In this document: in pieces, positions 20,487 through 31,185 of the stretch | Layout of the letters: each line of letters opens with the position of its first letter | Position numbering within the stretch: the first letter of the stretch is position 1 | NCBI GenBank assembly: GCA_945861265.1 | Contig: CAMAUC010000008.1 | Coordinates: 1 to 64,000 of the forward strand | Direction: 5' to 3' | Length of the DNA stretch: 64,000 nucleotides | Source: Rhizobium sp. Q54 | Lineage (GTDB): Bacteria > Pseudomonadota > Alphaproteobacteria > Rhizobiales > Xanthobacteraceae | Notes under the pieces: model-generated | Database searches by the model: none | Told to the model about the DNA's origin: nothing | The model's input: the letters and a program-made list of their open reading frames with translations, nothing else | Made by a program: the position numbers and the translations under genes

Positions 20487-21302
20487 TCAATCCCATTTCG
20501 GCGACCACGACCAGTCGACGATGCGGCCCTGGCGCTGCGACAAAGCGCGGATCTCCGTCATCTCGGCCTCGGTCAGCGCGAAGTCGAACAGCGCCAGATT
20601 TTCCTCGAGCCGCCCGATCTTGCTGGTGCGCGGGATGACGACGATGTCCTGCTGCACAAGATAACGCAGGCTGATCTGCGCCGCGCTCTTGCCGTGCGCC
20701 TTTGCGATCTTCTCCAGCACCGCGTCGCCGGCAGCACCCCCGCGCGCGATCGGACTATAGGCGACCACCGCCATGCCATGTTTGCGCGTCGCGGCGATCA
20801 CCTTGGACTGGTCGAGGAACGGATGGCACTCGATCTGATTGCAGACCAGGGGCTCGCTCGACACCTTGCTGGCTTCGTCGAGCAACGCCACGGTGAAGTT
20901 CGAGACGCCGAGCTGTTTGACGTAGCCCTCGCTTTTCATATGCGCCATAGCACCGAGCGTCTCGGACAACGGCACGCGCGGGTTCGGCCAGTGGATCAGC
21001 AAGAGATCGATGACGTCGAGCCGCAGTTTGTGCAGGCTTTCCTTGACCGAGCGTTCGAGATCGTGCGGCGCAAGGCGCTCCGGCTGCACCTTGGTGGTGA
21101 CGACCACCTCGGCGCGCTTGCCGGAAGCGCGCACGCCGTCGCCGACTGCCGCCTCGTTGCCGTACATCTGCGCGGTGTCGATGTGGCGATAGCCGAGGCG
21201 GATCGCCTGCTCGACCAGGCGCGCGCAGTCGCGCCCGGTCAATTGCCAGGTGCCGAGACCGACGATCGGAAGCTTGAAGCCTTTGACATCGACGGTCTGC
21301 AT
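20487..21302 (-). CDS. Aldo/keto reductase
   Basis: [32 protein letters not shown]...[17 protein letters not shown]...NQIECHPFL. Confidence 0.92.
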   Translation of the reverse strand: MQTVDVKGFKLPIVGLGTWQLTGRDCARLVEQAIRLGYRHIDTAQMYGNEAAVGDGVRASGKRAEVVVTTKVQPERLAPHDLERSVKESLHKLRLDVIDLLLIHWPNPRVPLSETLGAMAHMKSEGYVKQLGVSNFTVALLDEASKVSSEPLVCNQIECHPFLDQSKVIAATRKHGMAVVAYSPIARGGAAGDAVLEKIAKAHGKSAAQISLRYLVQQDIVVIPRTSKIGRLEENLALFDFALTEAEMTEIRALSQRQGRIVDWSWSPKWD

Positions 21303-21312
21303 CGCGTTCCCG

Positions 21313-22152
21313 TTACGGCGTGTCCCACACCGGTGCGTGCGGCGGATTGACGACGCGCATATTGTTGGCATTGAGCGCCTTCAGCTCGGCCATCTCCGCA
21401 TCGCTGAGCTTGAAATCGAATATGTCGATATTGGCTTTCAGATGCGCCGGCGTCGCGGTGCGCGGAATGGCGCAGACGCCCAATTGCACCAGATAACGCA
21501 GCGACACCTGCGCCGCGCTCTTGCGATGCGCCGTGCCGATGCGCTCGAGCGCATCCGCACCAGACTCTTGGGAGCCTTGCACCTTGCCGCGCGCGATTGG
21601 GCAATAGGCGACCACCGCCATGCCGTGCTTCTTGCTCGCCGCCACCACCTTGTCCTGATTGATGAAGGGATGCATCTCGATCTGGTTGCAGACAAGCGGT
21701 TCGGTGGTCACCGCCCAGGCCTCGTCCAGCATTTTGGTGGTGAAATTGGCGACGCCGACATGTCTGGCGCGGCCATCCTTTTTGGCGGCGCACAAGGCGG
21801 CGACGCTGGTCGAGAACGGGATGTCCTTGTTGTTCCAGTGGATCAGCAGCAGGTCGACAAAGGGCAGCTGCAGGTTCTTCAGGCTCTGGTCGAGCGATTT
21901 GTTGAAGTTTTCCGGCAGCAGGTTGTTCTCGCGCACCTTGGTGCAGATGAATATGCCCTCGCGCTTTTTCCCAGACGCCCGCAAGCCGGCGCCGACTTCC
22001 ACTTCGTTGCCGTAGAAGGCGGCGGTATCGAGATGCGTATAGCCACATTCCAGCGCGGCCTTGACCGCCTGCACGCAGACGTCCTCTTTCAGGGTCATGG
22101 TGCCAAGCCCGATCTGGGGAATATGGGCACCATGGGCGTCAACGTATTGCAT
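21313..22152 (-). CDS. Aldo/keto reductase (tandem paralogue)
   Basis: GLGTMTL...GYTHLDTAAFYGNEVEVGAGLRASG...LLLIHWNN...VGVANFTTK...NQIEMHPFINQ. Confidence 0.92.
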   Translation of the reverse strand: MQYVDAHGAHIPQIGLGTMTLKEDVCVQAVKAALECGYTHLDTAAFYGNEVEVGAGLRASGKKREGIFICTKVRENNLLPENFNKSLDQSLKNLQLPFVDLLLIHWNNKDIPFSTSVAALCAAKKDGRARHVGVANFTTKMLDEAWAVTTEPLVCNQIEMHPFINQDKVVAASKKHGMAVVAYCPIARGKVQGSQESGADALERIGTAHRKSAAQVSLRYLVQLGVCAIPRTATPAHLKANIDIFDFKLSDAEMAELKALNANNMRVVNPPHAPVWDTP

Positions 22153-22366
22153 CGGGGGGCTCCTGAAGGCCTGGATGGAAAGTGCGGGTGACCCGCCGTT
22201 CTGGAGGGCGGAGAATGCCCGCTTGCGGTGGCCCTGCCAACCCGGCCTTCTCCGGCGGCGGCGGTGGCAATCCCCGGCGGCCTGCGCGCAAAAACCGCAC
22301 GACATTTGACCAAGCGCAAGACGGCGCGTCCGTTGTTAGCGCAAGCTTTTGCGAAGCGTTCTCACA

Positions 22367-22380
22367 TTGGAATAATTCAA
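22367..22380. promoter_or_regulatory. Imperfect palindrome TTGGAATAATTCAA upstream of iron-uptake genes (candidate iron-responsive site)
   Basis: GAA-TAA-TTC core, 73 bp upstream of the cupredoxin ATG. Confidence 0.25.
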
Positions 22381-22452
22381 GAGTAAAAATAAGGACTTGC
22401 ATCGGCACGCGATAGTGGTTTTGTGAGCTTTGTCGAACCGATGGGAACCGCC

Positions 22453-22791
22453 ATGCGCCGGATGATCGCTCTTTTTGTGCCTTTTGCCATAGCCGCCCTG
22501 GTGACCCTGTCGCCGGCGACGGCGCACGCCCAGGATTTCAAGCTGACCATCAAGGACCACAAGTTCACGCCGGAAGAGCTGAAGGTGCCGGCCAATACCC
22601 GGGTCATCATCACCGTGGTCAACGAAGACGCCACCGCCGAGGAATTCGAAAGCAACATTCTCAAGGTCGAGAAGGTCATTCCCGGCAAGTCCAGCGGCAC
22701 CGTGCGCATCGGGCCGCTCAAGCCCGGCCGCTATCCCTTCGTCGGCGAGTTTCATGAAGCCACCGCCAAGGGCGTGGTCATTGCTGAATAA
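22453..22791 (+). CDS. Cupredoxin-like domain periplasmic protein
   Basis: Signal peptide; FKLTIKDHKFTPEELKVPANTRVIITVVNEDATAEEFESNILKVEKVIPGKSSGTVRIGPLKPGRYPFVGEFHEATAKGVV. Confidence 0.85.
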   Translation: MRRMIALFVPFAIAALVTLSPATAHAQDFKLTIKDHKFTPEELKVPANTRVIITVVNEDATAEEFESNILKVEKVIPGKSSGTVRIGPLKPGRYPFVGEFHEATAKGVVIAE

Positions 22792-22814
22792 AACAGGGTT
22801 GGCGGAATAGCATC

Positions 22815-23636
22815 ATGCTTGGCGCACTGATTATCGTCTTTCGTGAAGTTCTCGAAGCCGGCCTGATCGTCGGCATCGTCATGGCGGCGACGCGCGGCGT
22901 CGAGGGCCGCGGTCGCTGGATCTCGATCGGCATCGGCGCCGGCGTCGTCGGCGCAGCCATTGTCGCGGCATTCGCCGGCGTCATCTCGCAGGCGTTCCAG
23001 GGCTCCGGTCAGGAACTGTTCAACGCCGGCATCCTCGCCGTCGCCGTGGTGATGCTGATGTGGCACAACGCCTGGATGGCGCGGCACGGCCGCGAGATCG
23101 CCGCCGAGATGCGCAATATCGGCACCGCCGTCAGCGAAGGCGCCAAGCCGCTGACCGCGCTGGCCGTCGTCATCGGCGTCGCGGTGCTGCGCGAGGGCTC
23201 CGAAGTCGTGCTGTTCCTCTACGGCATTCTGGCGTCGGGCACGTCCGGCGTGTCGATCGCGCTCGGCGGCCTGCTCGGCATTGTCGCCGGCGCGGCGTTC
23301 ACCGGGCTGACCTATTTCGGTCTTCTGGCTATTCCGCAGCGCTACATCTTTTCGGTCACGAGTTGGCTGATCGCGCTGCTCGCCGCCGGCATGGCCGCGA
23401 GTTCGGTGCAGTTTCTCAACAATGCAGGCTTTGCCGAAGTGCTCGGCAATACGGTCTGGGACACGTCATGGATTTTGTCGGAAGGCAGCATCCTCGGCAA
23501 GCTGATGCATACCTTGATCGGCTATACCGAGCGGCCGACCGAACTGCAGCTCACCGTCTATATCGGCACGTTGTTCGCCATGGGCCTGCTGATGCGCCTC
23601 GCGCGCTACCGGCCGCAGGAACGGGTGGCGGTCTAG
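22815..23636 (+). CDS. FTR1 family high-affinity iron permease
   Basis: MLGALIIVFREVLEAGLIVGIV (REVLE motif) and VLREGSEVVLFLYG (REGSE motif), multi-TM. Confidence 0.92.
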   Translation: MLGALIIVFREVLEAGLIVGIVMAATRGVEGRGRWISIGIGAGVVGAAIVAAFAGVISQAFQGSGQELFNAGILAVAVVMLMWHNAWMARHGREIAAEMRNIGTAVSEGAKPLTALAVVIGVAVLREGSEVVLFLYGILASGTSGVSIALGGLLGIVAGAAFTGLTYFGLLAIPQRYIFSVTSWLIALLAAGMAASSVQFLNNAGFAEVLGNTVWDTSWILSEGSILGKLMHTLIGYTERPTELQLTVYIGTLFAMGLLMRLARYRPQERVAV

Positions 23637-23675
23637 CGCCTCACGCGCGCTTTCTCGTGCCGCCCAAAAGGCGCG

Positions 23676-23960
23676 TCAGCGCCGTCTTCCGCCTAACGCC
23701 GCGAAGGCGGCTTCCGGCGCGCTGTCGATCAGCTTGAGCAGCGCTCTCGCCGGCCCACGCGGATTGCGCTTGCCCTGCTCCCAGTTGCGCACGGTCTCGA
23801 TCGGCACCTCGATGCGTTCGGCAAAGGCCGCCTGGGTCAGTCCGCAGCGCGCCCGCACATGGCGCACGAAGGCGGCCGGATCCCTGTGCTCGACGGTCTT
23901 TTCGCTGCCGTCGGCCATGATCTCGACGATCCGTCCGTCGGCTTTCAAGCGCACGCGCAT
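23676..23960 (-). CDS. Helix-turn-helix (XRE/antitoxin-like) regulator
   Basis: VRHVRARCGLTQAAFAERIEVPIETVRNWEQGKRNPRGPARALLKLIDSAPEA. Confidence 0.8.
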   Translation of the reverse strand: MRVRLKADGRIVEIMADGSEKTVEHRDPAAFVRHVRARCGLTQAAFAERIEVPIETVRNWEQGKRNPRGPARALLKLIDSAPEAAFAALGGRRR

Positions 23961-24043
23961 CGCGACCCCTCCGCTTCGAGTGGGCCAATGCACTAGCTGA
24001 TTCGGCAAACCAAAAAGTTAACGCAAAGGCGCAGGCCAGCGGC

Positions 24044-25156
24044 TTACTTGTTCTCGGCCTTTTCAGCCGTCGGGCGCCTGACCGCGAGCAGCAGGTTCGA
24101 CTCGCCCGGCCGCCAGCGATAGCCGAGGCCGAAATTGAGCTTGCCGGCGCCCTTCTCAAACAGCTCGCGGATCTTCGGCTGGCGGCCCTCGGGGAATATA
24201 TTGAGCGGCTCGAGGTAGCGGCCGAACGGCCGCAACTGCCATGCCTTGGCGTCGAAGTAACGGATCGGGACGCCGCTGTCGTCCTGAACCACGGTCGCGC
24301 TCTTGGCGACGATAAAGTCGCGGATGCGCGAGAACTCGTTTTTGAACATCAGGTAGGACGCGCTTTTGTGAAAGCTGTCGGCCGGCCCGAGCTTGTCGAG
24401 AAACTTGAGGAAGCCGCCGCTTTTGGCGCCGTTATTGTCAAGATTGGTGGTGAAGTAATAGAGCGTGCGCTCGGCACCATCGGCGCCGGCAAAGACGATT
24501 CTGACGCCGTGCGCTGCGGATTTGGCGTTCTTCTGTTCGGGATGAACGTCACCCTGCGCATCGACATAGACGAGTTCCGTCGAGCGAACCTGCTTGCCGC
24601 TGCGCGCCAGAAAAACATAAAGGACCGGAATCGTGCCGCGCAGCGAGGATTCGCTGATGTCCTCGCGCATCTCCTTGGTGATGAAGAAACTGATCGACAG
24701 CAACGTACGCATCGCGGTCTGCAGTTGGCCGAGGCCAACCGTTTCGCCATGGCGCTGCTGTTTGAGAATATCGGGAATATCGCCGACAGGCTCGAGCGCG
24801 GCGAGCACATAGGTGGTGGCCTTCGGGAACAAGGTATCGGCAAACAGAAAATCCGGGCCGCTGAACATATAGAACATCGCCGGGCGCGGCGACGTCAGAT
24901 GAGTGGCCGACCATTCGCGCGCCGGCGCCAAAGTCGTCTTCTCAACCTGGGCAAAGGCCCGGTCCATCGTCCTGGCGTGCTGCTGCCAGTGAGCACTTTT
25001 GGTCAACGGCGCCAGCGGCGAATTCGCCGACGGCGGCATGCCGGCGAGATAGCGCGCGGTGTCGTTGACGCTCGCAGCGTCGGCGCAAAGCGCGGGGGAA
25101 ATAGCCAAAGCAAGATAGCCGGCGACCGCGGCCGCAACAGGAGTAAAGCGCATCAT
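24044..25156 (-). CDS. Secreted protein of unknown function
   Basis: Signal peptide LALAISPALCADA; no recognisable family; 4-nt overlap with the upstream permease gene. Confidence 0.7.
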   Translation of the reverse strand: MMRFTPVAAAVAGYLALAISPALCADAASVNDTARYLAGMPPSANSPLAPLTKSAHWQQHARTMDRAFAQVEKTTLAPAREWSATHLTSPRPAMFYMFSGPDFLFADTLFPKATTYVLAALEPVGDIPDILKQQRHGETVGLGQLQTAMRTLLSISFFITKEMREDISESSLRGTIPVLYVFLARSGKQVRSTELVYVDAQGDVHPEQKNAKSAAHGVRIVFAGADGAERTLYYFTTNLDNNGAKSGGFLKFLDKLGPADSFHKSASYLMFKNEFSRIRDFIVAKSATVVQDDSGVPIRYFDAKAWQLRPFGRYLEPLNIFPEGRQPKIRELFEKGAGKLNFGLGYRWRPGESNLLLAVRRPTAEKAENK

Positions 25157-26526
25157 TTGACGACCGTCACTTTTTCATTGGCCGCATCGGCCGGATAATT
25201 TTGCGCAATCGCATAGAGAATAAGACCGGCGAGCATCAGCAATACGCCGGCGAGCGATTCCATCGGGCGGCTGACCAGCAGGTAATACAGCATGAATCCG
25301 GTCACCGACAGGAAGATCAGCGGCGTTACCGGATAGCCCCAGGCGCGATACGGGCGCGGCTGCGCCGGTTTGGTGACGCGCAACACGATCACGCCGAGCA
25401 CGGTGAAGAACGAGCACAGCGTCAGGCTGAACTGGATGAAGTCGAGCACCGCCTCGAAACTTTGCGTCAACAACAGCAGGCTGGCGACCAGAAGCTGAAA
25501 CACGATGGCGAAGGACGGCACGCCGTGTTTCGATTTCTGCGCGAAAAGCCGCAGCAGCGAAAAATCCTCGCCCATCACCATGGTGACGCGCGGCCCGATC
25601 CACATCATCGCGCTGACCGACGAGATCAGGCCGAGGCAGATCAAGGCGCCGACCAGGTTGCCGCCGAGCGGGCCGAAGATGTGGCCGCCGACGATGGTCG
25701 CGACCTGGATCTGCCCGGCGATTTTCTCGATCGGCGTGGTGTAGAGAAACACCATGTTCAGGGCGATATACAATAACGAGACGACGGCGACGCCGGTGAA
25801 CAGAGCGCGCGGCAAAGTGCGGTGCGGCTCGTGCAGTTCGTCGATGATGTAGACCGAGGCGTTCCAGCCCGAATAGGCATACATCACGAAAGCCAGATTG
25901 ATGGCGAAGGCGGAACTGACGATCCGGCCGAAGTCGCCGGGCGCCGGCGCGAACGAGATCGGCTGCGGCGAAGCGACGGCGACGCCGGCAACGATGAAGG
26001 CGACGATCAGCACCAGTTTGATGATCGTCGATATGTTCTGGAACGCCGAGCCGTAGCGGATGCCGGACAGATGAAACGCCGTCACCAGCCAGATGAGGCC
26101 GAGGCCGAGCGCCAGCGGCGGCACGCCGGGCAACAAGGGTCTGGCGTATTCGCCGAAGGCCATCGCCGCCAGCGCGACCGGCACGGCAAAGCCGACAGTC
26201 GCCGACAGCCAGCCGGCGAGAAAGCCGAAGATTGGTTGATAGGTTCGCGCCAGAAAATTATATTCGCCGCTCGAGCGCGGGAACATTCCGGCGAGTTCGG
26301 CGTAGGCCTGCGCGCCGCAAAAAGCGACGATGCCGCCGACCACCCATAAAAGGATCAACGAAAACCCCGAACTCAGCGTTTGAACCTGAAAGCCGAGGCT
26401 GGTGAAGACACCGACGCCGACCATGTCGGCAATGACGATGGCGGTCGCCGCGAATGTCTTGACCCCCGGGACCGAAGCCCGGACCGGAATCGAATGTGTC
26501 ACCCAACGTCCCCCACGACCGATCAT
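25153..26526 (-). CDS. APC family amino acid permease
   Basis: Twelve-TM-type pattern: KTFAATAIVIADMVGVGVFTSLGFQ...VGGIVAFCGAQAYAELAGMFPRSSGEYNFL. Confidence 0.88.
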   Translation of the reverse strand: MIGRGGRWVTHSIPVRASVPGVKTFAATAIVIADMVGVGVFTSLGFQVQTLSSGFSLILLWVVGGIVAFCGAQAYAELAGMFPRSSGEYNFLARTYQPIFGFLAGWLSATVGFAVPVALAAMAFGEYARPLLPGVPPLALGLGLIWLVTAFHLSGIRYGSAFQNISTIIKLVLIVAFIVAGVAVASPQPISFAPAPGDFGRIVSSAFAINLAFVMYAYSGWNASVYIIDELHEPHRTLPRALFTGVAVVSLLYIALNMVFLYTTPIEKIAGQIQVATIVGGHIFGPLGGNLVGALICLGLISSVSAMMWIGPRVTMVMGEDFSLLRLFAQKSKHGVPSFAIVFQLLVASLLLLTQSFEAVLDFIQFSLTLCSFFTVLGVIVLRVTKPAQPRPYRAWGYPVTPLIFLSVTGFMLYYLLVSRPMESLAGVLLMLAGLILYAIAQNYPADAANEKVTVVK

Positions 26527-26693
26527 TAATACAAAATTGAGCTTCTTGGTATGGATTTATAAACGGGCGGTCGTCTGTGGAATTTGAATCGGCCGGTTAG
26601 GTTAACCTGGCGTTTGGCGCTCCGGCGCATGCCCGCAAAAAAGCCGGAAAAGCCGTTCAGGAATGGCCGAATCTATTAACTTCGCGTTTGCGT

Positions 26694-27848
26694 ATGATGG
26701 ACGTTTTCGCCGGAGATGAACGGACAGTGCCGAAGGCGAACTTAACCATTTCAGGCCGATGGCGCCGACACATGTTGCCGGCGCTCGCGCTGGCGGTCGT
26801 GAGCGCGACCGGCGGTGCAGCGCTCGCGCAATCGTCACTGCCAAACCTGAAGCCGCAACTCATCAATGACGTCTTCGCGGCCCGCTGGCCGTCCAACCCG
26901 CCGGCACAGGATGCCGTCGCCGTGCGCACGACGCCGCAAGCCGCGCGCGCGCCGCAACCCCAATTGCCATCGCAAGCGACCAGCCCGGCGCGCGCGCAGC
27001 CGAAGACCGAACTGGTGAAATTCGCCACCGCCCCCTTCCCTTATGACGGCCTGATACCGGAATCCGAGCGGCGGTTTCTCGACGTCGTCAAGGACGGCCA
27101 AAAGGGCCACCGCACCGCGCGCGGCACGGTGCTCTGGCAACACGACACATTCAACGACAGCCGCGTGCTGCTGCATATACCGGGCGGATTCAACATCAAC
27201 AAACCCGCGGTGATGGTCGTGTACTTTCACGGCCATGGCGCCGAACTGACCCGCGATGTGCTGGAGCGGCAGAACGTGCCGGCGCAGATTTCGCTGTCCG
27301 GCAAGAACGCGGTGCTGGTCGCACCGCAGTTCGCCGTCGATGCCGCCGATTCTAGCGCCGGTCGTTTCTGGCAGCCCGGCGGCTTTGCCCGCTTCGTCAG
27401 CGAAGCAGCCAAGAAACTCGCGGCGCTCGGCGGGACGCCGGCCAAGGCGCGGCAATTTGCCAATATGCCGGTTATCATCGTCGCCTATAGCGGCGGCTAT
27501 CTGCCCGCCGCCTGGAGCATCCGCGTCGGCGGCCTCGGCAACCGGCTGCACGGGCTGGTGCTGCTCGACGGCCTCTATGGCGAGATCGAGCACTTCGTCA
27601 ACTGGATCAAAAGTTCAAAGAAGGTCTTCTTTGTCAGCGCCTTTACGCAGTCGACACGCCGGCAGAACCAGGCGCTCGCCGATATCCTGCGTGAGCAGAA
27701 GGTGGCAGTCAGCGGCGAAATCGGCAAGCATCTGTGGCGCGGCCGCGTCGCACTTCTTCCGGCCGCGTCGGACGTCACGCATCAGGATTTCGTGACGCAA
27801 GCGTGGACCGAAAATCCGATCGCCGATATTTTGAGTAATCTCAACTGA
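26694..27848 (+). CDS. Secreted alpha/beta-hydrolase-like protein of unknown function
   Basis: PAVMVVYFHGHGAELTRDV...VIIVAYSGGYLPAAWSI (GxSxG-like AYSGGY)...HGLVLLDGLYG. Confidence 0.6.
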   Translation: MMDVFAGDERTVPKANLTISGRWRRHMLPALALAVVSATGGAALAQSSLPNLKPQLINDVFAARWPSNPPAQDAVAVRTTPQAARAPQPQLPSQATSPARAQPKTELVKFATAPFPYDGLIPESERRFLDVVKDGQKGHRTARGTVLWQHDTFNDSRVLLHIPGGFNINKPAVMVVYFHGHGAELTRDVLERQNVPAQISLSGKNAVLVAPQFAVDAADSSAGRFWQPGGFARFVSEAAKKLAALGGTPAKARQFANMPVIIVAYSGGYLPAAWSIRVGGLGNRLHGLVLLDGLYGEIEHFVNWIKSSKKVFFVSAFTQSTRRQNQALADILREQKVAVSGEIGKHLWRGRVALLPAASDVTHQDFVTQAWTENPIADILSNLN

Positions 27849-27866
27849 ACGCGCGGCGCGAGCCGG

Positions 27867-29039
27867 TCACGCCGTCTTCTCGAAAATCTCGCGGCCGATC
27901 AGCATGCGCCGGATTTCAGACGTGCCCGCCCCGATCTCGTAGAGCTTGGCGTCGCGCAGCAATCGGCCCGCCGGAAAATCGTTGATATAGCCGTTGCCGC
28001 CGAGGCACTGGATCGCCTCCAGCGCCATCCAGGTGGCCCGCTCGGCGGCATAAAGGATAGCGCCGGCGGCGTCCTCGCGCGTCACACGGCCATCGTCGCA
28101 AGCCCGCGCCACGGCATACACGTAAGCCTTGGAGGCATTGAGCGTCACATACATGTCGGCGAGCTTGGCCTGGATGAGCTGGAAGCGGCCGATCGACTGG
28201 CCGAACTGTTTGCGGTCGTGGACGTAAGGGATCACCACGTCGAGGCAGGCCTGCATAATGCCGAGCGGCCCCGCCGCCAATACGACGCGCTCGTAGTCGA
28301 GCCCCGACATCAGCACGTTGACGCCGTTGCCGACGACGCCGAGGATATTTTCTTCCGGCACGTCGCAATCGGTGAACACAAGTTCCGACGTATCCGATCC
28401 GCGCATGCCGAGCTTGTCGAGTTTTTGCGCCGGCGCAAAACCCTTCATCCCCTTTTCGACCATGAACGCGGTGATGCCGCGCGAACCGGCGGTACGGTCG
28501 GTCTTGGCATAGACGACGAGCGTGTCGGCGACGGGACCGTTGGTGATCCACATCTTCGAGCCGTTGAGCACATAGCGATCGCCGACCTTGTCGGCGCGCG
28601 TCGCCATCGACACCACGTCGGAACCGGCGCCCGGCTCCGACATTGCCAGTGCGCCAACATGTTCGCCGGAAATCAGTTTCGGCAGATACTTGCGCTTCTG
28701 CGCCTCGCTGCCGTTGCGGCTGATCTGATTGACGCAAAGATTGGAATGCGCGCCATAGGACAGACCGACCGAGGCCGACGCCCGCGACACCTCCTCCATC
28801 GCCACGCAATGGGCGAGATAGCCGAGGCCCGAACCGCCATAGGCCTCGTCGACGGTGATGCCGTGCAGGCCGAGCGCGCCCATTTCCGGCCAGAGGTCGC
28901 GCGGGAAGACATTGCTGCGGTCGATCTCGTCGGCGCGCGGCGCGATTCTGTCCTGCGCGAAGTCGCTGACCGACTTGCGCAGCATGTCGGCGTCCTCGCC
29001 CAGACCAAAATCGAAGCCCGCCCAGCTATTGGGGATCAT
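27867..29039 (-). CDS. Isovaleryl-CoA dehydrogenase-type acyl-CoA dehydrogenase
   Basis: [10 protein letters not shown]-like [93 protein letters not shown]. Confidence 0.9.
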   Translation of the reverse strand: MIPNSWAGFDFGLGEDADMLRKSVSDFAQDRIAPRADEIDRSNVFPRDLWPEMGALGLHGITVDEAYGGSGLGYLAHCVAMEEVSRASASVGLSYGAHSNLCVNQISRNGSEAQKRKYLPKLISGEHVGALAMSEPGAGSDVVSMATRADKVGDRYVLNGSKMWITNGPVADTLVVYAKTDRTAGSRGITAFMVEKGMKGFAPAQKLDKLGMRGSDTSELVFTDCDVPEENILGVVGNGVNVLMSGLDYERVVLAAGPLGIMQACLDVVIPYVHDRKQFGQSIGRFQLIQAKLADMYVTLNASKAYVYAVARACDDGRVTREDAAGAILYAAERATWMALEAIQCLGGNGYINDFPAGRLLRDAKLYEIGAGTSEIRRMLIGREIFEKTA

Positions 29040-29113
29040 TGCGCCGCCTCCGCGTGAATTATTGAACCGCTCGTCGCGGTCGCGTCTCACGACGGCACTC
29101 TATCGCGTCAGTG

Positions 29114-31036
29114 TCAGGCTGTCAGCGTTGCCGGCGGCGGGGCCAAGGTCTTAGCGCCGGTATTCTGCTTCTGCTGGCTCAGCAGACGGTCGATTGTCGC
29201 GGCCGGCGCCGGCCTGGCGAACAGGAAGCCCTGCATCTCGTCGCAGCCGGCCAGCCGCAGCAACACACGCTGCTGCTCGGTTTCAACGCCTTCGACCAAT
29301 ACCGACAGGCCGAGCGCGCGGCCGAGTGCGACGATCGCCTGGATGATGACGCCGCCATTGGCGGAGGTTCCGAGTGCGACGACAAAGCTGCGGTCGATCT
29401 TGAGCTTGTCGAGCGGGAAACGCTGCAGGTAGCTGAGATTGGAATAGCCGGAGCCGAAGTCGTCGAGCGCGACGCGGACGCCGAGGTCGTGCAGATCCTC
29501 GATGCGTTTGACCATCTCTTCCGGATTGTCGATCAGCACGCCTTCGGTGATTTCCAGCATCAAGCGCGACGGCGCGACGCCGCTTTCCTCGAGCGCAGAA
29601 CGCACCAGATCGACGATGGTACGGTCGCGCACCTGCAAAGGCGACAGATTGACGGCGATGTAGAGGTCGGGCCAGCGCTTGGCTTCGTGCAAGGCGCGGC
29701 GCAGCACGAAGGCGCCCAGCGTATCCATCAGGCCCATCTGCTCGGCGACCGGAATGAACACCGCCGGGCCGATCGGCCCGCGCGTCGGATGCGTCCAGCG
29801 CAGCAAGGCCTCGACGCCGACGATGCGGCCGCCATGCGCGGCGATGATCGGCTGATAGTGCAGTTCGAGTTCATTGGCGCTGAGCGCGCGCGGCAGTTCG
29901 CGGTGGATGAATTTCTGGTCGTTCGAGACTGTATCGATCGCCGTGTCGAAGGCAACGATGCTGCCGGTGCCCTTCTTGTCGGCGGCGCGCAGGGCCAGTT
30001 CGGCGCGGCGGGTGAGTTCGCCGCGCGTCGTCGCGTGGCGCGGCGCCTGGGCGAAGCCGGCATGGGCGCTGACGCGCACCACGGTGTCGAACCAGTGCGG
30101 GCGCGCGACACTGTCGAGAACGGCGCGCAGCATCGCCTCGATATCGACGGTGGCGTCGGCGGTCAGCATCACGGCGAATTCGTCGCTGCCGACGCGGCCG
30201 ACCACGGCGTCCGGCGGCACCGCTTCGCGTAAGCGTTCGGCGACCGCGACGATCAGTTCGTCGCTACCGAGCACGCCGAGATGGGCGGTGACGTCTTCCA
30301 TGCCGTCGAGTTCGATGAGCGCGAAGGTGGTGGCCTCATGGCCGGCATGTTCGGCCAGAAACAGATCGAGCAGTTCGAGGGTCTTGGCGTGGTTGGGCAG
30401 ACCGGTCAGCTTGTCTTCGTCGGCGGCGCGGCGGGCCTGTTCCTCGCTTAACGCCAAATCGCGACCGGCGCGGCGCAACTGCGTCAGCGAAAATCCGGCA
30501 AAGCCGATCAGGACAATGGCGAGCCCGACGACGAACGGCATCAGCCGGTCCATCGCCATCGCCATCGGCCGCGTTTTCTCCCAGGTGAAGAAACCGGCAA
30601 TGCGCCCTTGCGCATCCAGCACCGGCTGCATTTCGCGTTCGCTGGCCGACGGCTCGATTTCAAATTTCAGACCCTGCAAGCGAGCGCTCTGCTCGACCAT
30701 GCGCACGAAGCGCGGATCGACTTCGCGGGTCTGGCCAAACAGGTTGCGGAATTCGGCGACCGCATTGCGCAAGGCGCCGCGCTGCTCCGACCACAGCCGC
30801 TCGTCGCTCTGTTGCGCCAGCCCATAGCCGGCGCCGGCGCTGATCAAGGTGGCGCCGGTGGCCAACAGCGCGAGCAGGACGATGACGCGCGAGGCCGAGA
30901 ATGTGCGGCGCGCGCGCGCCCGCGACACGCCGGCGGCGTCGCTCTGGCGCCTCGCGCCGAAGAGCCCGCCGGCCCAGGCCAACAGCTGGCGCCCCGGCAA
31001 GGACCGGGTCTTTGTTGTTTTAGCTTCGCCGCTCAC
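29114..31036 (-). CDS. Membrane GGDEF (variant GSDEF)-EAL protein
   Basis: VVGRVGSDEFAVML and GVEALLRWTHPTRG...LALDDFGSGYSNLSYLQRFPLDKLKIDRSFV. Confidence 0.92.
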   Translation of the reverse strand: MSGEAKTTKTRSLPGRQLLAWAGGLFGARRQSDAAGVSRARARRTFSASRVIVLLALLATGATLISAGAGYGLAQQSDERLWSEQRGALRNAVAEFRNLFGQTREVDPRFVRMVEQSARLQGLKFEIEPSASEREMQPVLDAQGRIAGFFTWEKTRPMAMAMDRLMPFVVGLAIVLIGFAGFSLTQLRRAGRDLALSEEQARRAADEDKLTGLPNHAKTLELLDLFLAEHAGHEATTFALIELDGMEDVTAHLGVLGSDELIVAVAERLREAVPPDAVVGRVGSDEFAVMLTADATVDIEAMLRAVLDSVARPHWFDTVVRVSAHAGFAQAPRHATTRGELTRRAELALRAADKKGTGSIVAFDTAIDTVSNDQKFIHRELPRALSANELELHYQPIIAAHGGRIVGVEALLRWTHPTRGPIGPAVFIPVAEQMGLMDTLGAFVLRRALHEAKRWPDLYIAVNLSPLQVRDRTIVDLVRSALEESGVAPSRLMLEITEGVLIDNPEEMVKRIEDLHDLGVRVALDDFGSGYSNLSYLQRFPLDKLKIDRSFVVALGTSANGGVIIQAIVALGRALGLSVLVEGVETEQQRVLLRLAGCDEMQGFLFARPAPAATIDRLLSQQKQNTGAKTLAPPPATLTA

Positions 31037-31185
31037 TCGTTACTCCCCGCGTTACGCTGCGGTCCCCAAGCCTTCAGGGATAGGGAGTCAGCCTTAATAG
31101 CGGGTCAGCAAAGAAGGTGAACGAAGGGTAAGAATTCCACCGGCGCGGACGAATAACACAGGTTTTTTGCTGTTATTCTTGGCCA

